Assembly: GCA_945875135.1 (NCBI GenBank)
Contig: CAMCJO010000123.1
Location: 1 to 6,706, forward strand
Direction: 5' to 3'
DNA: 6,706 bases
Source of the DNA: an uncultured Porphyromonas sp.
Lineage (GTDB): Bacteria; Bacteroidota; Bacteroidia; Bacteroidales; Porphyromonadaceae
Of this stretch, positions 1 to 6,603 are shown piece by piece. The position numbers and the translations under genes were made by a program. Each line of letters begins with the position of its first letter. The stretch's first letter is position 1. The notes beneath the pieces were generated by a model. The model was given only the letters and a program-made list of their open reading frames with translations. It made no database searches and was not told the DNA's origin.

Positions 1-82
1 CCCCCTCTCTCAAACGACAAATGGACTATTGACACAGCCCCGTCACTCTGTAGAAATCACTCCTCGATAAAGAGGCACCTTT

Positions 83-113
83 AGGAGACTATTGCCAAAG
101 GCAACAGCCTCCT
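83..113 (-). terminator. Hairpin just after the beta-helix gene stop codon, possible terminator
   Basis: Read on the minus strand, 113-100 pairs with 96-83 over 14 positions without interruption, closing a 3-base loop (97-99). Two of the pairs are G-U wobbles, so the stem is perfect only in minus-strand RNA; plus-strand RNA would carry two A-C mismatches. It begins four bases after the TAA of the beta-helix gene, where a terminator is expected. The sequence that follows on the minus strand (AAAGGTGCC) is not U-rich, so it is not a textbook intrinsic terminator. It may instead be a 3'-end stabilising structure. Confidence 0.45.
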
Positions 114-117
114 TAGA

Positions 118-2316
118 TTAAAGTATAATCTTCTGGATATGTACATCTCCATCGGTTACCACCTTTACGATATAGATACCTTGAGGCAGTCTACCTTGGT
201 CAGCATAGACGTTGCGTCCCTCGATGTCGTAGACCTCGACTTGCGCATTGGGATCACAGATGACTAGCTGCCCATTGATGACCATAATAGCTGGTGAGAG
301 GCTATTGTCAGGCATCTGTATGCCCGTGTCGTTCTTACCGATAGGCAGTGGGAAACCTTTGTTTTGACCCTCAACGAATGCCCAAACTGGGGGTGTTGAG
401 GTATTAAGCATCTGGAGGAAGTCGGTTGACTTCATCGTAGCAACGGGGACGTTGATAACAGAGTTTTCTACCGATACGCTCTGATCGAAGGGAAAAGAGT
501 TAATCTCTTGTGAGTAGTAATTATTGTGTAGCTGGATAAACTCTTCGTCGAAAAACACTTCCGCATCGAAGATGGGGTGCATGTGCTGAGCCGTCAGGTT
601 AAAGACTCCCGCATTGTAGCAGTTGCTGATCTGAATAAGCCCATCTTGAAAGTTCTGAACAGAGCCCAAGATACCAGCTCCACGCGTGTTGCTGGCACCT
701 TGACCATTGAGCATATAGATCTCACCCGTATTGTAGCAGTCAGTAATGCTGATCGCCTTACTGGTACTCGCTACGATGCCCCCTACGTAAGAGTTTTCGT
801 CAGTGATCGCTCCTTGGTTTCCACAGCGTTGGATACGTAGTCCTGGCTGATCATTGCTCGCCAAGATACCAGCAGACATACCCCACTTGCCTCTTACTGT
901 GGCAAGATTAGTACAATCGGTAATAAGTCCCTCACCATCCTGCAAAAAGCCTCCGCATATGCCCGCAGCATAAAAGCGCTCATTAGATATCTCTACACTT
1001 GCTGTGGTGTGACAATTATCTATGACAGTACTACCTAGTGCGACACCTACGACAGCTGCAACACCATACTGTGCATAGATCTTACTCTTTGAGACTGTGA
1101 TATTTTTAATGGTTGCACCATTGACGATCCCAAAAAGGCCGCAGAAAGAGTTGAAACTCCTACTCATATTTAGATCACTGACAGTATGGTTACCTCCATC
1201 GAAAGTACCAGAGAAGGGACGAAGATAGCCTTCACTCTCAGGCGTGCGATCGAAATTGTTGCCGATGGGACGGTAGTTCTTGATGTTTATCAGACTAATA
1301 TCATTAGTCATCCTAAAGAATTTCCCGCTGAAGGTGTTTCGACTTTTTTCAACAAGATCAGATAGCTCTACAAGATCAAGGTCGCTGGAGATGAGGTAGG
1401 GATTTTTTTCAGATCCGTCACCACCACTGAATAGTTGATCTTCATTGGCCTTGACCCCTACAGCAGTCAAAGTCACATCAATGCTTTGCTCGCCATACAC
1501 TATATGTAGCACAGCCTTAGTAGCTCCACGACGTATCGCCCGGCATGTCACGGTGACCGTTTGGAGGCCATCACCCCCCTCTGCAGAGTAGGTGTACATA
1601 GAGGCGTCTGCTTCTGTAATCTCCATAGTGGGTGCCGTGTCTAACCCCTCATAGCGTAGCTCGAGACTCTTTTGAGAAGATTCGCCTAGCTTGATCTCTC
1701 CAAAGTCTAGTGCAGTCTCGGAAGCACTGAAGACGATGGTAGCTCCTCCGCTCATATCGGTAATGCTCATATTGTCGATGTTTGCAATATAGTTGTAGTT
1801 AGAACCCGTTGTATAGTCATAGGTAGCATAGTCTGACCGGACTATACGTACTCGAGCATTACGCTGATTGATCTCTCGACGGATCTCTGTAGGCTCCATA
1901 GTTGCAGTGAATGCATCTCCGATAGTGGTCCACTGCTCACCATCGAGTGACCACTGGACAATCCATGACTTCTGATAGTCACCCCAAGTCTCGTTAGCAC
2001 GCAGTGTGAAGCTGAAGGTGCCGATTTCCCTTGGTGTCATAAGCGTGAAGTTGGTCATCTCCTTTGCTTTGCTGACCTCCCCATAGATTCTCATCGAGCA
2101 AGCACCATCGGCATAGTCGGTATCATCGTAATTGCTTCTGACACCATACATATGCCATGTCAAGCCTCTAAGCTCTGCGTCGATAGCCTTTTTCGGACCA
2201 TCACCAGCGGTTGCTGTAGCAAAATTCTCGAAGTCGTAGCTCCAGCCTTCGGCAAGCAGTTGCTGTACGAAAGAGAGACATACGATGGAAAGGATTAGAA
2301 TAGTTGTTTTCCTCAT
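118..2316 (-). CDS. Exported GLUG-type beta-helix protein with Ig/ASH-like domain and degenerate T9SS-type C-terminus
   Basis: This 732-residue protein is probably a surface or secreted adhesin-like protein; no catalytic motif is visible. Residues 1-22 form a Sec signal peptide (MRKTT, hydrophobic core, LLA before EG). Residues 24-187 are beta-rich and resemble the jelly-roll or choice-of-anchor modules common in Bacteroidota exoproteins. Residues 193-288 look like an Ig/ASH-type domain (ALDFGEIKLG start). A linker at 295-311 has the GDGSEKNPYLIS signature that often precedes GLUG regions. Residues about 325-385 give PIGNN and FSGTFDGGNHTV, followed by about six GLUG-like coils (392-576) with recurring GGI/AGI and ITDCxN motifs. 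Residues 676-732 end in EVYDIEGRNVY, LPQGIYIVKV and HIQKIIL. This fits a T9SS sorting domain but lacks the usual PNP motif. The ATG at 2316 sits directly before the signal peptide and has no Shine-Dalgarno. The gene follows the 355-residue protein gene by 57 bp, and no terminator or -7 match lies between them, so an operon is likely. Ligand and function are unknown. Confidence 0.94.
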   Translation of the reverse strand: MRKTTILILSIVCLSFVQQLLAEGWSYDFENFATATAGDGPKKAIDAELRGLTWHMYGVRSNYDDTDYADGACSMRIYGEVSKAKEMTNFTLMTPREIGTFSFTLRANETWGDYQKSWIVQWSLDGEQWTTIGDAFTATMEPTEIRREINQRNARVRIVRSDYATYDYTTGSNYNYIANIDNMSITDMSGGATIVFSASETALDFGEIKLGESSQKSLELRYEGLDTAPTMEITEADASMYTYSAEGGDGLQTVTVTCRAIRRGATKAVLHIVYGEQSIDVTLTAVGVKANEDQLFSGGDGSEKNPYLISSDLDLVELSDLVEKSRNTFSGKFFRMTNDISLINIKNYRPIGNNFDRTPESEGYLRPFSGTFDGGNHTVSDLNMSRSFNSFCGLFGIVNGATIKNITVSKSKIYAQYGVAAVVGVALGSTVIDNCHTTASVEISNERFYAAGICGGFLQDGEGLITDCTNLATVRGKWGMSAGILASNDQPGLRIQRCGNQGAITDENSYVGGIVASTSKAISITDCYNTGEIYMLNGQGASNTRGAGILGSVQNFQDGLIQISNCYNAGVFNLTAQHMHPIFDAEVFFDEEFIQLHNNYYSQEINSFPFDQSVSVENSVINVPVATMKSTDFLQMLNTSTPPVWAFVEGQNKGFPLPIGKNDTGIQMPDNSLSPAIMVINGQLVICDPNAQVEVYDIEGRNVYADQGRLPQGIYIVKVVTDGDVHIQKIIL
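592..1143 (-). repeat. GLUG-like beta-helix coils (about six) inside the 732-residue protein
   Basis: Residues 392-575 contain about six coils of roughly 29-35 residues, most of which pair a glycine-rich GI/GV turn with an Ixx(N)C element. Cysteines fall at residues 435, 468, 498, 527 and 566, at the same place in successive coils (VIDNC, LITDC, RIQRC, SITDC, QISNC). Several are followed by Asn and a G/A-x-I/V step. The pattern is typical of right-handed beta-helices assigned to the GLUG family, where stacked side chains form ladders. Coil boundaries were drawn by eye. Confidence 0.75.
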
Positions 2317-2320
2317 AGCT

Positions 2321-2348
2321 ATAAGTCTGTTTAGATTGATAAGTCTGT
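2321..2348. repeat. Short direct repeat in the 57-bp gap between the two minus-strand genes
   Basis: ATAAGTCTGT occurs at 2321-2330 and again at 2339-2348, an 18-bp offset, within the leader of the beta-helix gene. Two identical 10-mers in a 57-bp gap are unlikely by chance. No known operator or RNA motif is recognised. It could be a local duplication or a binding site for a dimeric regulator. Confidence 0.5.
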
Positions 2349-2373
2349 CATATTAGTGTGATAGGATTGGGCC

Positions 2374-3441
2374 TTAGGGGATTACTTTGACACCCATAGA
2401 GTTGCCTACCTGAACGATCACGGGACTCTGCTGGGGCATTGCGTAGCGGTTGATACCAGCCTTGAGCGTACTCTGTACTAGCGATTGACCATCTAGAGAG
2501 TAGATGGTTATTGGCTGTCCAGTCTGACCTTTGGCATCGACTTCCAAAGTGCCGTTGTTGTACCACACATCAATTTGAGGCATCTCAACCTCAAGTGGCT
2601 CTACACTGAGCGGATCCTCGCTATACTGAGCTTGACAGAAGAGCTGCCATTGCCCCTGTACGGTGAGGATACCACATACGATCTGACTTTTTGTGGTGCT
2701 GTTGTACATTACGAACCATTTGTTATCGTCTACGCCGATATAGTCATACCCGTTTTCTTTGAAGTAGTCAAAGAGTTCGGATTTGTCGTACTGTCCGACG
2801 CGGTCGAAATTGACCGTTGTAAAAACAGTCGAAACGAGCTGATCATTTGAATTATAAAAGGCGAAGTACAGTGGATAGTCAATGCTCTCGCTGATGTAGA
2901 CATCCATGCTTTGCAACTCCTCAGGCGACATCGTCGGGTGCATGCGGTTGTAAGTCTTTTTGAAGTCTGTTAGCTTCATTGTTTGGGTGATGTGGCGTGT
3001 AGCATCTTCTCTAGACATACCCCAATCGGTAAAGATAGCAGGTGGCGTGACTGAGATCTGCTCTTTATCTTTGATCGTGACATGGAAGGGGACGACTTCC
3101 AGTAAGGTTTCGTAGTCGGGCATATCCTTCCATTTTGGACTTTCGGCATAAATCTTGATTGTCATATCAAGCTGACCATTTTTGAGTCCTTTGAACCACG
3201 GACCTCCAGCCTGAATCACAGTGCCATCGGGTGACTCAAACTCGACAGCAATGCGTGGGTGATCCTTTAGGTACTCATACACAGTAGAAGAGTAGTCCTT
3301 AAATGTCATACGATACTGTGAGCCTCTACAGACTTCGATGTCGTCTGAAATAAGCGTGCTTTTGGCCGCTGTTTGAGCATGAGATACTGCTGGAAATAGT
3401 ACGCATACCATAACAACGGCAGAGAGTAGAAGTTGCTTCAT
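2374..3441 (-). CDS. Exported protein of unknown family with T9SS-like C-terminal domain
   Basis: I do not recognise the family of this 355-residue protein. An in-frame TTG two codons upstream (3447) is also open, but the ATG at 3441 is preferred: it opens a clean Sec signal peptide (MKQLLLSAVVMV, cleavage probably after SHA at 20-22). The mature part is beta-rich. Residues 30-125 alternate hydrophobic strands with acidic turns (VEFESPDG, PFHVTIKD). Residues 140-182 are more helical and polar (SREDATRHIT, SPEELQSM). Residues 186-275 return to strands with many aromatics (YPLYFAFYN, NKWFVMYN, QWQLFCQ). Residues about 287-355 match the T9SS C-terminal style: an NNGTLEV strand, ITIYSLDGQSLV, a paired strand VIVQVG, and a GVKVIP end, but without PNP or a GxYxV core. 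Three cysteines are seen in the mature chain (38, 256, 269). It is the first gene of a probable two-gene unit with the beta-helix gene and is divergent from the LRR gene. No Shine-Dalgarno is present. A surface or secreted role is inferred from the two terminal signals only. Confidence 0.92.
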   Translation of the reverse strand: MKQLLLSAVVMVCVLFPAVSHAQTAAKSTLISDDIEVCRGSQYRMTFKDYSSTVYEYLKDHPRIAVEFESPDGTVIQAGGPWFKGLKNGQLDMTIKIYAESPKWKDMPDYETLLEVVPFHVTIKDKEQISVTPPAIFTDWGMSREDATRHITQTMKLTDFKKTYNRMHPTMSPEELQSMDVYISESIDYPLYFAFYNSNDQLVSTVFTTVNFDRVGQYDKSELFDYFKENGYDYIGVDDNKWFVMYNSTTKSQIVCGILTVQGQWQLFCQAQYSEDPLSVEPLEVEMPQIDVWYNNGTLEVDAKGQTGQPITIYSLDGQSLVQSTLKAGINRYAMPQQSPVIVQVGNSMGVKVIP

Positions 3442-3484
3442 ATTCAATTGTTTTAGCGAGTTAGTTAGTTGACGCCACTAAGGT

Positions 3485-3496
3485 AAAAAAAAAAAA
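3485..3496. repeat. Homopolymer of 12 A in the divergent intergenic region
   Basis: Twelve consecutive A residues on the plus strand (T12 on the minus) lie 43 bp upstream of the ATG at 3441. Tracts of this length are prone to slippage. The position would place it in the leader or core promoter region of the 355-residue protein gene. No hairpin precedes it on the minus strand, so it is not a terminator. A length-dependent effect on expression is possible but inferred. Confidence 0.9.
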
Positions 3497-3583
3497 TCAA
3501 TCTACGGAATTAGATTCCCAAAGACAAGCGACTCTGGTATGTGCGCCACTGGAAGTTGCACACGCTAATTGAGATGATATTTC

Positions 3584-3591
3584 TATATTTG
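3584..3591 (+). promoter_or_regulatory. Candidate -7 element of the LRR gene promoter
   Basis: TATATTTG matches the Bacteroidota -7 consensus TAnnTTTG at every fixed position and lies 59 bp before the ATG at 3651. This would give a leader of roughly 50 nucleotides. A -33 TTTG is not seen at the usual 19-20 bp spacing; the nearest TTG is at 3556-3558, which is 25 bp away. The assignment therefore rests on the -7 element and its position. Confidence 0.45.
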
Positions 3592-3596
3592 CACTC

Positions 3597-3604
3597 CAAA
3601 GCTA
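3597..3604 (-). promoter_or_regulatory. Candidate -7 element for the minus-strand two-gene unit
   Basis: On the minus strand 3604-3597 reads TAGCTTTG, a full match to TAnnTTTG. It lies only five bases from the oppositely oriented plus-strand element. It would produce a leader of about 150 nucleotides containing the T12 tract. TTTG on the minus strand at 3635-3632 is 27 bp away, longer than the usual spacing, so support is weak. Confidence 0.28.
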
Positions 3605-3650
3605 CTAGAGCATACTTTTACTTAGGACAAGCAAACCATACAATATACTT

Positions 3651-6509
3651 ATGCGTAAAAGAAATACCCTATCACACAAGAGCCCCTCGTTGGGCTTAAA
3701 AGATATAAAGCAGTTATGGTATACACCCGCAGTTGCTATACTACTCTTGACACTATGGAGTGGCGGGCTACGAGCACACGGAGTCAAGCTAAATGCGACC
3801 GACTCCCCTGACGAAAACTTCCGTTCTTGCCTTATGCAAAGCTATGACAGCAACTTTGAAGGCCAAGGTAAGCAACCTTACGAGGAGACAGATGACTCAC
3901 CCCCCACTACTTCTGTCATCACGATGACCACGACGGCAAGTGTGGGGTCCTATATTATGCTTTCCGTAGAAGGAGAAGGTGATATCAAGGTAGAGGGAGC
4001 AGAGTTGAAGCCTGGAGGAATAGCAGAGGTCAAGACTCCTCAGATCACGATCACAGGAAAGGTGATAAGTCTAGACTGCGCTGATGCACAGCTGACCTTC
4101 CTAGACCTCTCCAGGGCATCTTCTCTTAAATTCTTATGGTGTAGTAAGAATGCCTTGACTGAGTTGGACACACATACGCTATCAGCACTTAGCATACTAC
4201 ATTGTGCAGAGAATCAGCTCTCAGCGCTAGATGTTACTGCCAATACCAATCTCACTGAGCTAGATTGTAGTCAAAACAAGTTGACCCAAGTAGATTTATC
4301 CCAGTGTGGAAGGCTCACACATTTCCTCGCTTATCACAATCAGATAGCCGCGATAGACCTGAGCCACAACCCGCTACTTATCGGTATCGACCTATCAAAG
4401 AATAAGCTTGCCACACTCTCAGTCACTAACAACGCCAAGCTCGAAACGATCTATTGCAATGGCAATGCAATCAAAGGTCAAGCGATGGAGCAGTTGATTG
4501 CTTCACTCCCAGATCGTAATGATCGGACAGAGGTGTGCCACCTTTTTGGCATCGATACAAAGGATAAAAACGAGCAAAACGTAATCTCCAAGCAAAACGT
4601 TGGCAAAGCTCTTGCCAAGCATTGGGAGACGCTCGATTACTCAGCTGGTGACAACGACGGTGCTGGCATTCACTATGAGGGAGTGGATGTACAAGAGCTC
4701 TCACCCTTTGTGACACTATCTGTCAAAGAGGATCAGGAGGTATCACTCAAGATGCTAGGTATCACAGATAGTACGAAAATAACAATCGATCCAGGCAATG
4801 GCGAGCTCAGCACCTATACGATCAATAAGCAGGGTACTGGCTGGAATAACTTCATCAAGCCCATCAGAGTCCGTGCGCTAGGCTCCTCTATGAAGGTATA
4901 TGGTGCTATACGACACTTCGACTGCTCTACAAACAAGGATGCTCTTACAGCAATAGAGCTAGGCGAAGCGCCACTCCTTGAGACCTTGCTCATCGAAAAC
5001 AATCCCGTAGCATCTATAGATCTCTCTCGAGCGACTAACCTGAGAGACTTCTCTTGCAAGGGATCTCAGACCACGTCACTAGAACTGCCGAACCCGTCTT
5101 CGCTACAGAGTATCAAGTGCTCTGGTACACCAGTCGCCACACTAGACTTGACTCATCAAGTCAACCTGCAGAAGTTTGTAGCTGATGGATGTGATCATCT
5201 GAAGATGCTAGATCTATCACCTTTGCGTAAGATCACCTATATCTCTATGGAGGGTACGCCATTGACTAGCATTGACCTATCCACTTGCGAAGCCCTTCAG
5301 ATGATAAATCTAAGCTTTGGACAGCTCACATCTCTACAGCTCTCCTCCTCACAGACATCACTGAGAGACATCCGACTGAAGCAGTCGCAACTTGGAGCTT
5401 GCGCTCTAGACTCCATCTATACGATACTGCCTAATGTGACGGAGCCAGCCTCAATCCTTGTAGAGGGGAATCCTGGAGCTACCACAGCACACTCCGACAT
5501 TGTGACGAGCAAAGGGTGGACCATAGATGTCACTGGCGACGGCTCTGGATGTGGCGCAATAGATCCTGTAGATGCGCCCAAAGAGGGTACCCCGTATATC
5601 TCTATGGGTGTCCTGCCTCAGCATCTCATCCAAATGGCCTTCCTCGTCCGTGAGATCACAGATGTTTACATAGAGACCAAGCCAGGGACTTTTGTCAAGG
5701 AAACATTAAAGCCTATAGTAGGTCCTAATGGAGACTATGCTTACACTGAGACGATGAAGTACAGAGCACTTGCAGACACCATCAGAGTGTATGGTACCCT
5801 CTCTGGCATAGACTGTAGTGACAATAAGGAGAAGCTTACCTACATAGATATAGCTAAGATGCCTAGCTTGCAGGATCTCTTCTGCCAAAACAACAACCTC
5901 GAGCTACTAGACTTAACAAGAGCAACGCAACTCGTATGGCTCTATTGTGGTGAGAACCGACTTACTAGACTAGACCTCTCACCACTGCTCAATTTAAACG
6001 TCTTAGATTGTGCCAAAAATCAGTTGGCAGAAATAGACCTTCCCGTCACGCCTACGCTCCAATTCATAGGTCTAGCTGACAACCTACTTGATGCTTGTGC
6101 TTTAGACAGCCTCTTTAGCAAGTTGCCAGAGCTTCCTGGTGGTTTGATCCGAATAGAGGGTAACCCTGGAGCTACGACCTCTACTCCTCAGATATTCTCT
6201 GATAAAGGGTGGAGGTGTGACGTGCTAGGTGACGGGACTGGGTGTCCTGATGGGCCTAATCGTATAGACGAGACTTCCTCTAGGGGAGCCTCATTATCAT
6301 TGCATCCTAACCCTGCTTCAGAGATTCTCTATATAAGCTACGACAAGTCCTATGCTACGATTTCCCTCTACTCACCCACAGGAGAGTTACTACAGAGAGT
6401 AGAGACCGACCCAAGTGGTATGGCGCAGATTGATGTGACGCTCTTGCCTAGTGGCACTTACTATGTAGTAGCGGGTCGCCAGTCGTATCAGATTATCGTC
6501 ACCCACTGA
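3651..6509 (+). CDS. Internalin-J-like leucine-rich-repeat surface protein with T9SS type A sorting domain
   Basis: This 952-residue protein is probably a surface adhesin or biofilm factor. Residues 1-43 form a Sec signal with a long basic leader and a hydrophobic core (AVAILLLTLW), probably cleaved after LRA. Residues 47-70 resemble the PDENFR segment that often opens LRR proteins, here degenerate. Three modules follow (about 92-343, 353-635, 648-865). Each has a beta-rich N-cap ending in a (L/F/I)DC strand, then LRRs of the form LxxLxCxxNxLxxLDLS, then a C-cap with a GD-rich end. In module 1 the Cys position recurs every 21 residues (143, 164, 185, 206, then A227, L248, C269). Residues 881-952 are a canonical T9SS type A domain (LHPNPASE, ISLYSPTGELL, LPSGTYYVV, YQIIVTH). 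The repeat class matches InlJ of Listeria and the InlJ-like protein of Porphyromonas gingivalis, which is linked to biofilm formation. This protein is much longer, and its ligand is unknown. The ATG at 3651 is chosen because the signal peptide begins there. The gene is probably monocistronic, ending at the terminator at 6608-6651. Confidence 0.96.
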   Translation: MRKRNTLSHKSPSLGLKDIKQLWYTPAVAILLLTLWSGGLRAHGVKLNATDSPDENFRSCLMQSYDSNFEGQGKQPYEETDDSPPTTSVITMTTTASVGSYIMLSVEGEGDIKVEGAELKPGGIAEVKTPQITITGKVISLDCADAQLTFLDLSRASSLKFLWCSKNALTELDTHTLSALSILHCAENQLSALDVTANTNLTELDCSQNKLTQVDLSQCGRLTHFLAYHNQIAAIDLSHNPLLIGIDLSKNKLATLSVTNNAKLETIYCNGNAIKGQAMEQLIASLPDRNDRTEVCHLFGIDTKDKNEQNVISKQNVGKALAKHWETLDYSAGDNDGAGIHYEGVDVQELSPFVTLSVKEDQEVSLKMLGITDSTKITIDPGNGELSTYTINKQGTGWNNFIKPIRVRALGSSMKVYGAIRHFDCSTNKDALTAIELGEAPLLETLLIENNPVASIDLSRATNLRDFSCKGSQTTSLELPNPSSLQSIKCSGTPVATLDLTHQVNLQKFVADGCDHLKMLDLSPLRKITYISMEGTPLTSIDLSTCEALQMINLSFGQLTSLQLSSSQTSLRDIRLKQSQLGACALDSIYTILPNVTEPASILVEGNPGATTAHSDIVTSKGWTIDVTGDGSGCGAIDPVDAPKEGTPYISMGVLPQHLIQMAFLVREITDVYIETKPGTFVKETLKPIVGPNGDYAYTETMKYRALADTIRVYGTLSGIDCSDNKEKLTYIDIAKMPSLQDLFCQNNNLELLDLTRATQLVWLYCGENRLTRLDLSPLLNLNVLDCAKNQLAEIDLPVTPTLQFIGLADNLLDACALDSLFSKLPELPGGLIRIEGNPGATTSTPQIFSDKGWRCDVLGDGTGCPDGPNRIDETSSRGASLSLHPNPASEILYISYDKSYATISLYSPTGELLQRVETDPSGMAQIDVTLLPSGTYYVVAGRQSYQIIVTH
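3924..4679 (+). repeat. LRR module 1 of the 952-residue protein
   Basis: Residues about 92-343. A short beta-rich N-cap ends in ITGKVISLDC, followed by seven repeats in strict 21-residue register. Five of the seven keep Cys at the ladder position. The C-cap (277-343: MEQLIASLP, NVGKALAKHW, YSAGDNDG, IHYEG) is longer than in the other modules and is the form commonly seen in Bacteroidota InlJ-like proteins. Boundaries were set by eye. Confidence 0.8.
4707..5555 (+). repeat. LRR module 2 of the 952-residue protein, most degenerate
   Basis: Residues about 353-635. The N-cap has VYGAIRHFDCSTNKD, closely parallel to the module 3 N-cap. About eight LRRs follow, with Cys at the ladder position only at 425, 469 and 490. 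Later repeats carry A, M or L there, with spacings of 21-22. The turn Asn is often replaced by Gly, Ser or Thr. The C-cap runs ACALDSIYTILP, EGNPGATT, KGW, GDGSGC. Confidence 0.8.
5592..6245 (+). repeat. LRR module 3 of the 952-residue protein
   Basis: Residues about 648-865. The N-cap has VYGTLSGIDCSDNKEK, then about five LRRs with ladder Cys at 722, 745, 766 and 787, then L808. The C-cap (ACALDSLFSKLP, EGNPGATT, KGW, GDGTGC) is nearly superimposable on the module 2 C-cap, which points to internal duplication of the whole cap-solenoid-cap unit. The T9SS domain begins about 15 residues later. Confidence 0.82.
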
Positions 6510-6550
6510 CGCTAATACGCATAAATATCACAATGGACTTTTGTAACGAT

Positions 6551-6603
6551 AGGAGTCCCGATTATAAGATCTAGATCAGACGCACTATAATCGAGCGACT
6601 CTT
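6551..6603. other. Imperfect inverted repeat in the 3' region of the LRR gene
   Basis: CGATTATA at 6559-6566 pairs with TATAATCG at 6586-6593. The stem extends outward, after a small bulge, through GAGTC (6553-6557) and GACTC (6597-6601). The 19-base loop contains the perfect palindrome GATCTAGATC (6568-6577). There is no U-tract, so it is not a terminator in itself. It may fold in the 3' untranslated RNA or be a protein binding site. Confidence 0.4.

Noticed and set aside
1..84. Plus-strand frames open from the left edge as the end of a convergent gene
   Set aside because: All three frames are open for some distance (stops at 30, 68 and 82) and none can be preferred, so no partial gene is called.
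577..840. Plus-strand open frame opposite the beta-helix gene
   Set aside because: It is antisense to the repeat coils and has no independent coding evidence.
2575..2850. Plus-strand open frame opposite the 355-residue protein gene
   Set aside because: It lies wholly antisense to a well-supported gene, has no signal or domain, and reads as a shadow frame.
3442..3447. In-frame TTG start at 3447 for the 355-residue protein
   Set aside because: The ATG two codons later begins a standard signal peptide directly with MKQLLL. A TTG start with no Shine-Dalgarno is less likely.
3485..3496. T12 on the minus strand as a terminator
   Set aside because: No hairpin lies immediately upstream on that strand and no gene ends there.
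3540..3562. TGTGC/GCACA inverted repeat upstream of the LRR promoter as an operator
   Set aside because: Only five bases are perfectly paired with a long interior, which is expected by chance in this much sequence.
4573..4600. AGCAAAACGT repeated at 4573-4582 and 4591-4600
   Set aside because: It is in frame within the module 1 cap and encodes similar short QNV segments. Coding similarity explains it and no array continues.
3651..6509. BspA / Treponema-type LRR assignment
   Set aside because: The repeats are about 21 residues with LxxLxCxxNxLxxLDLS, not the BspA-type pattern; the InlJ-like class fits better.
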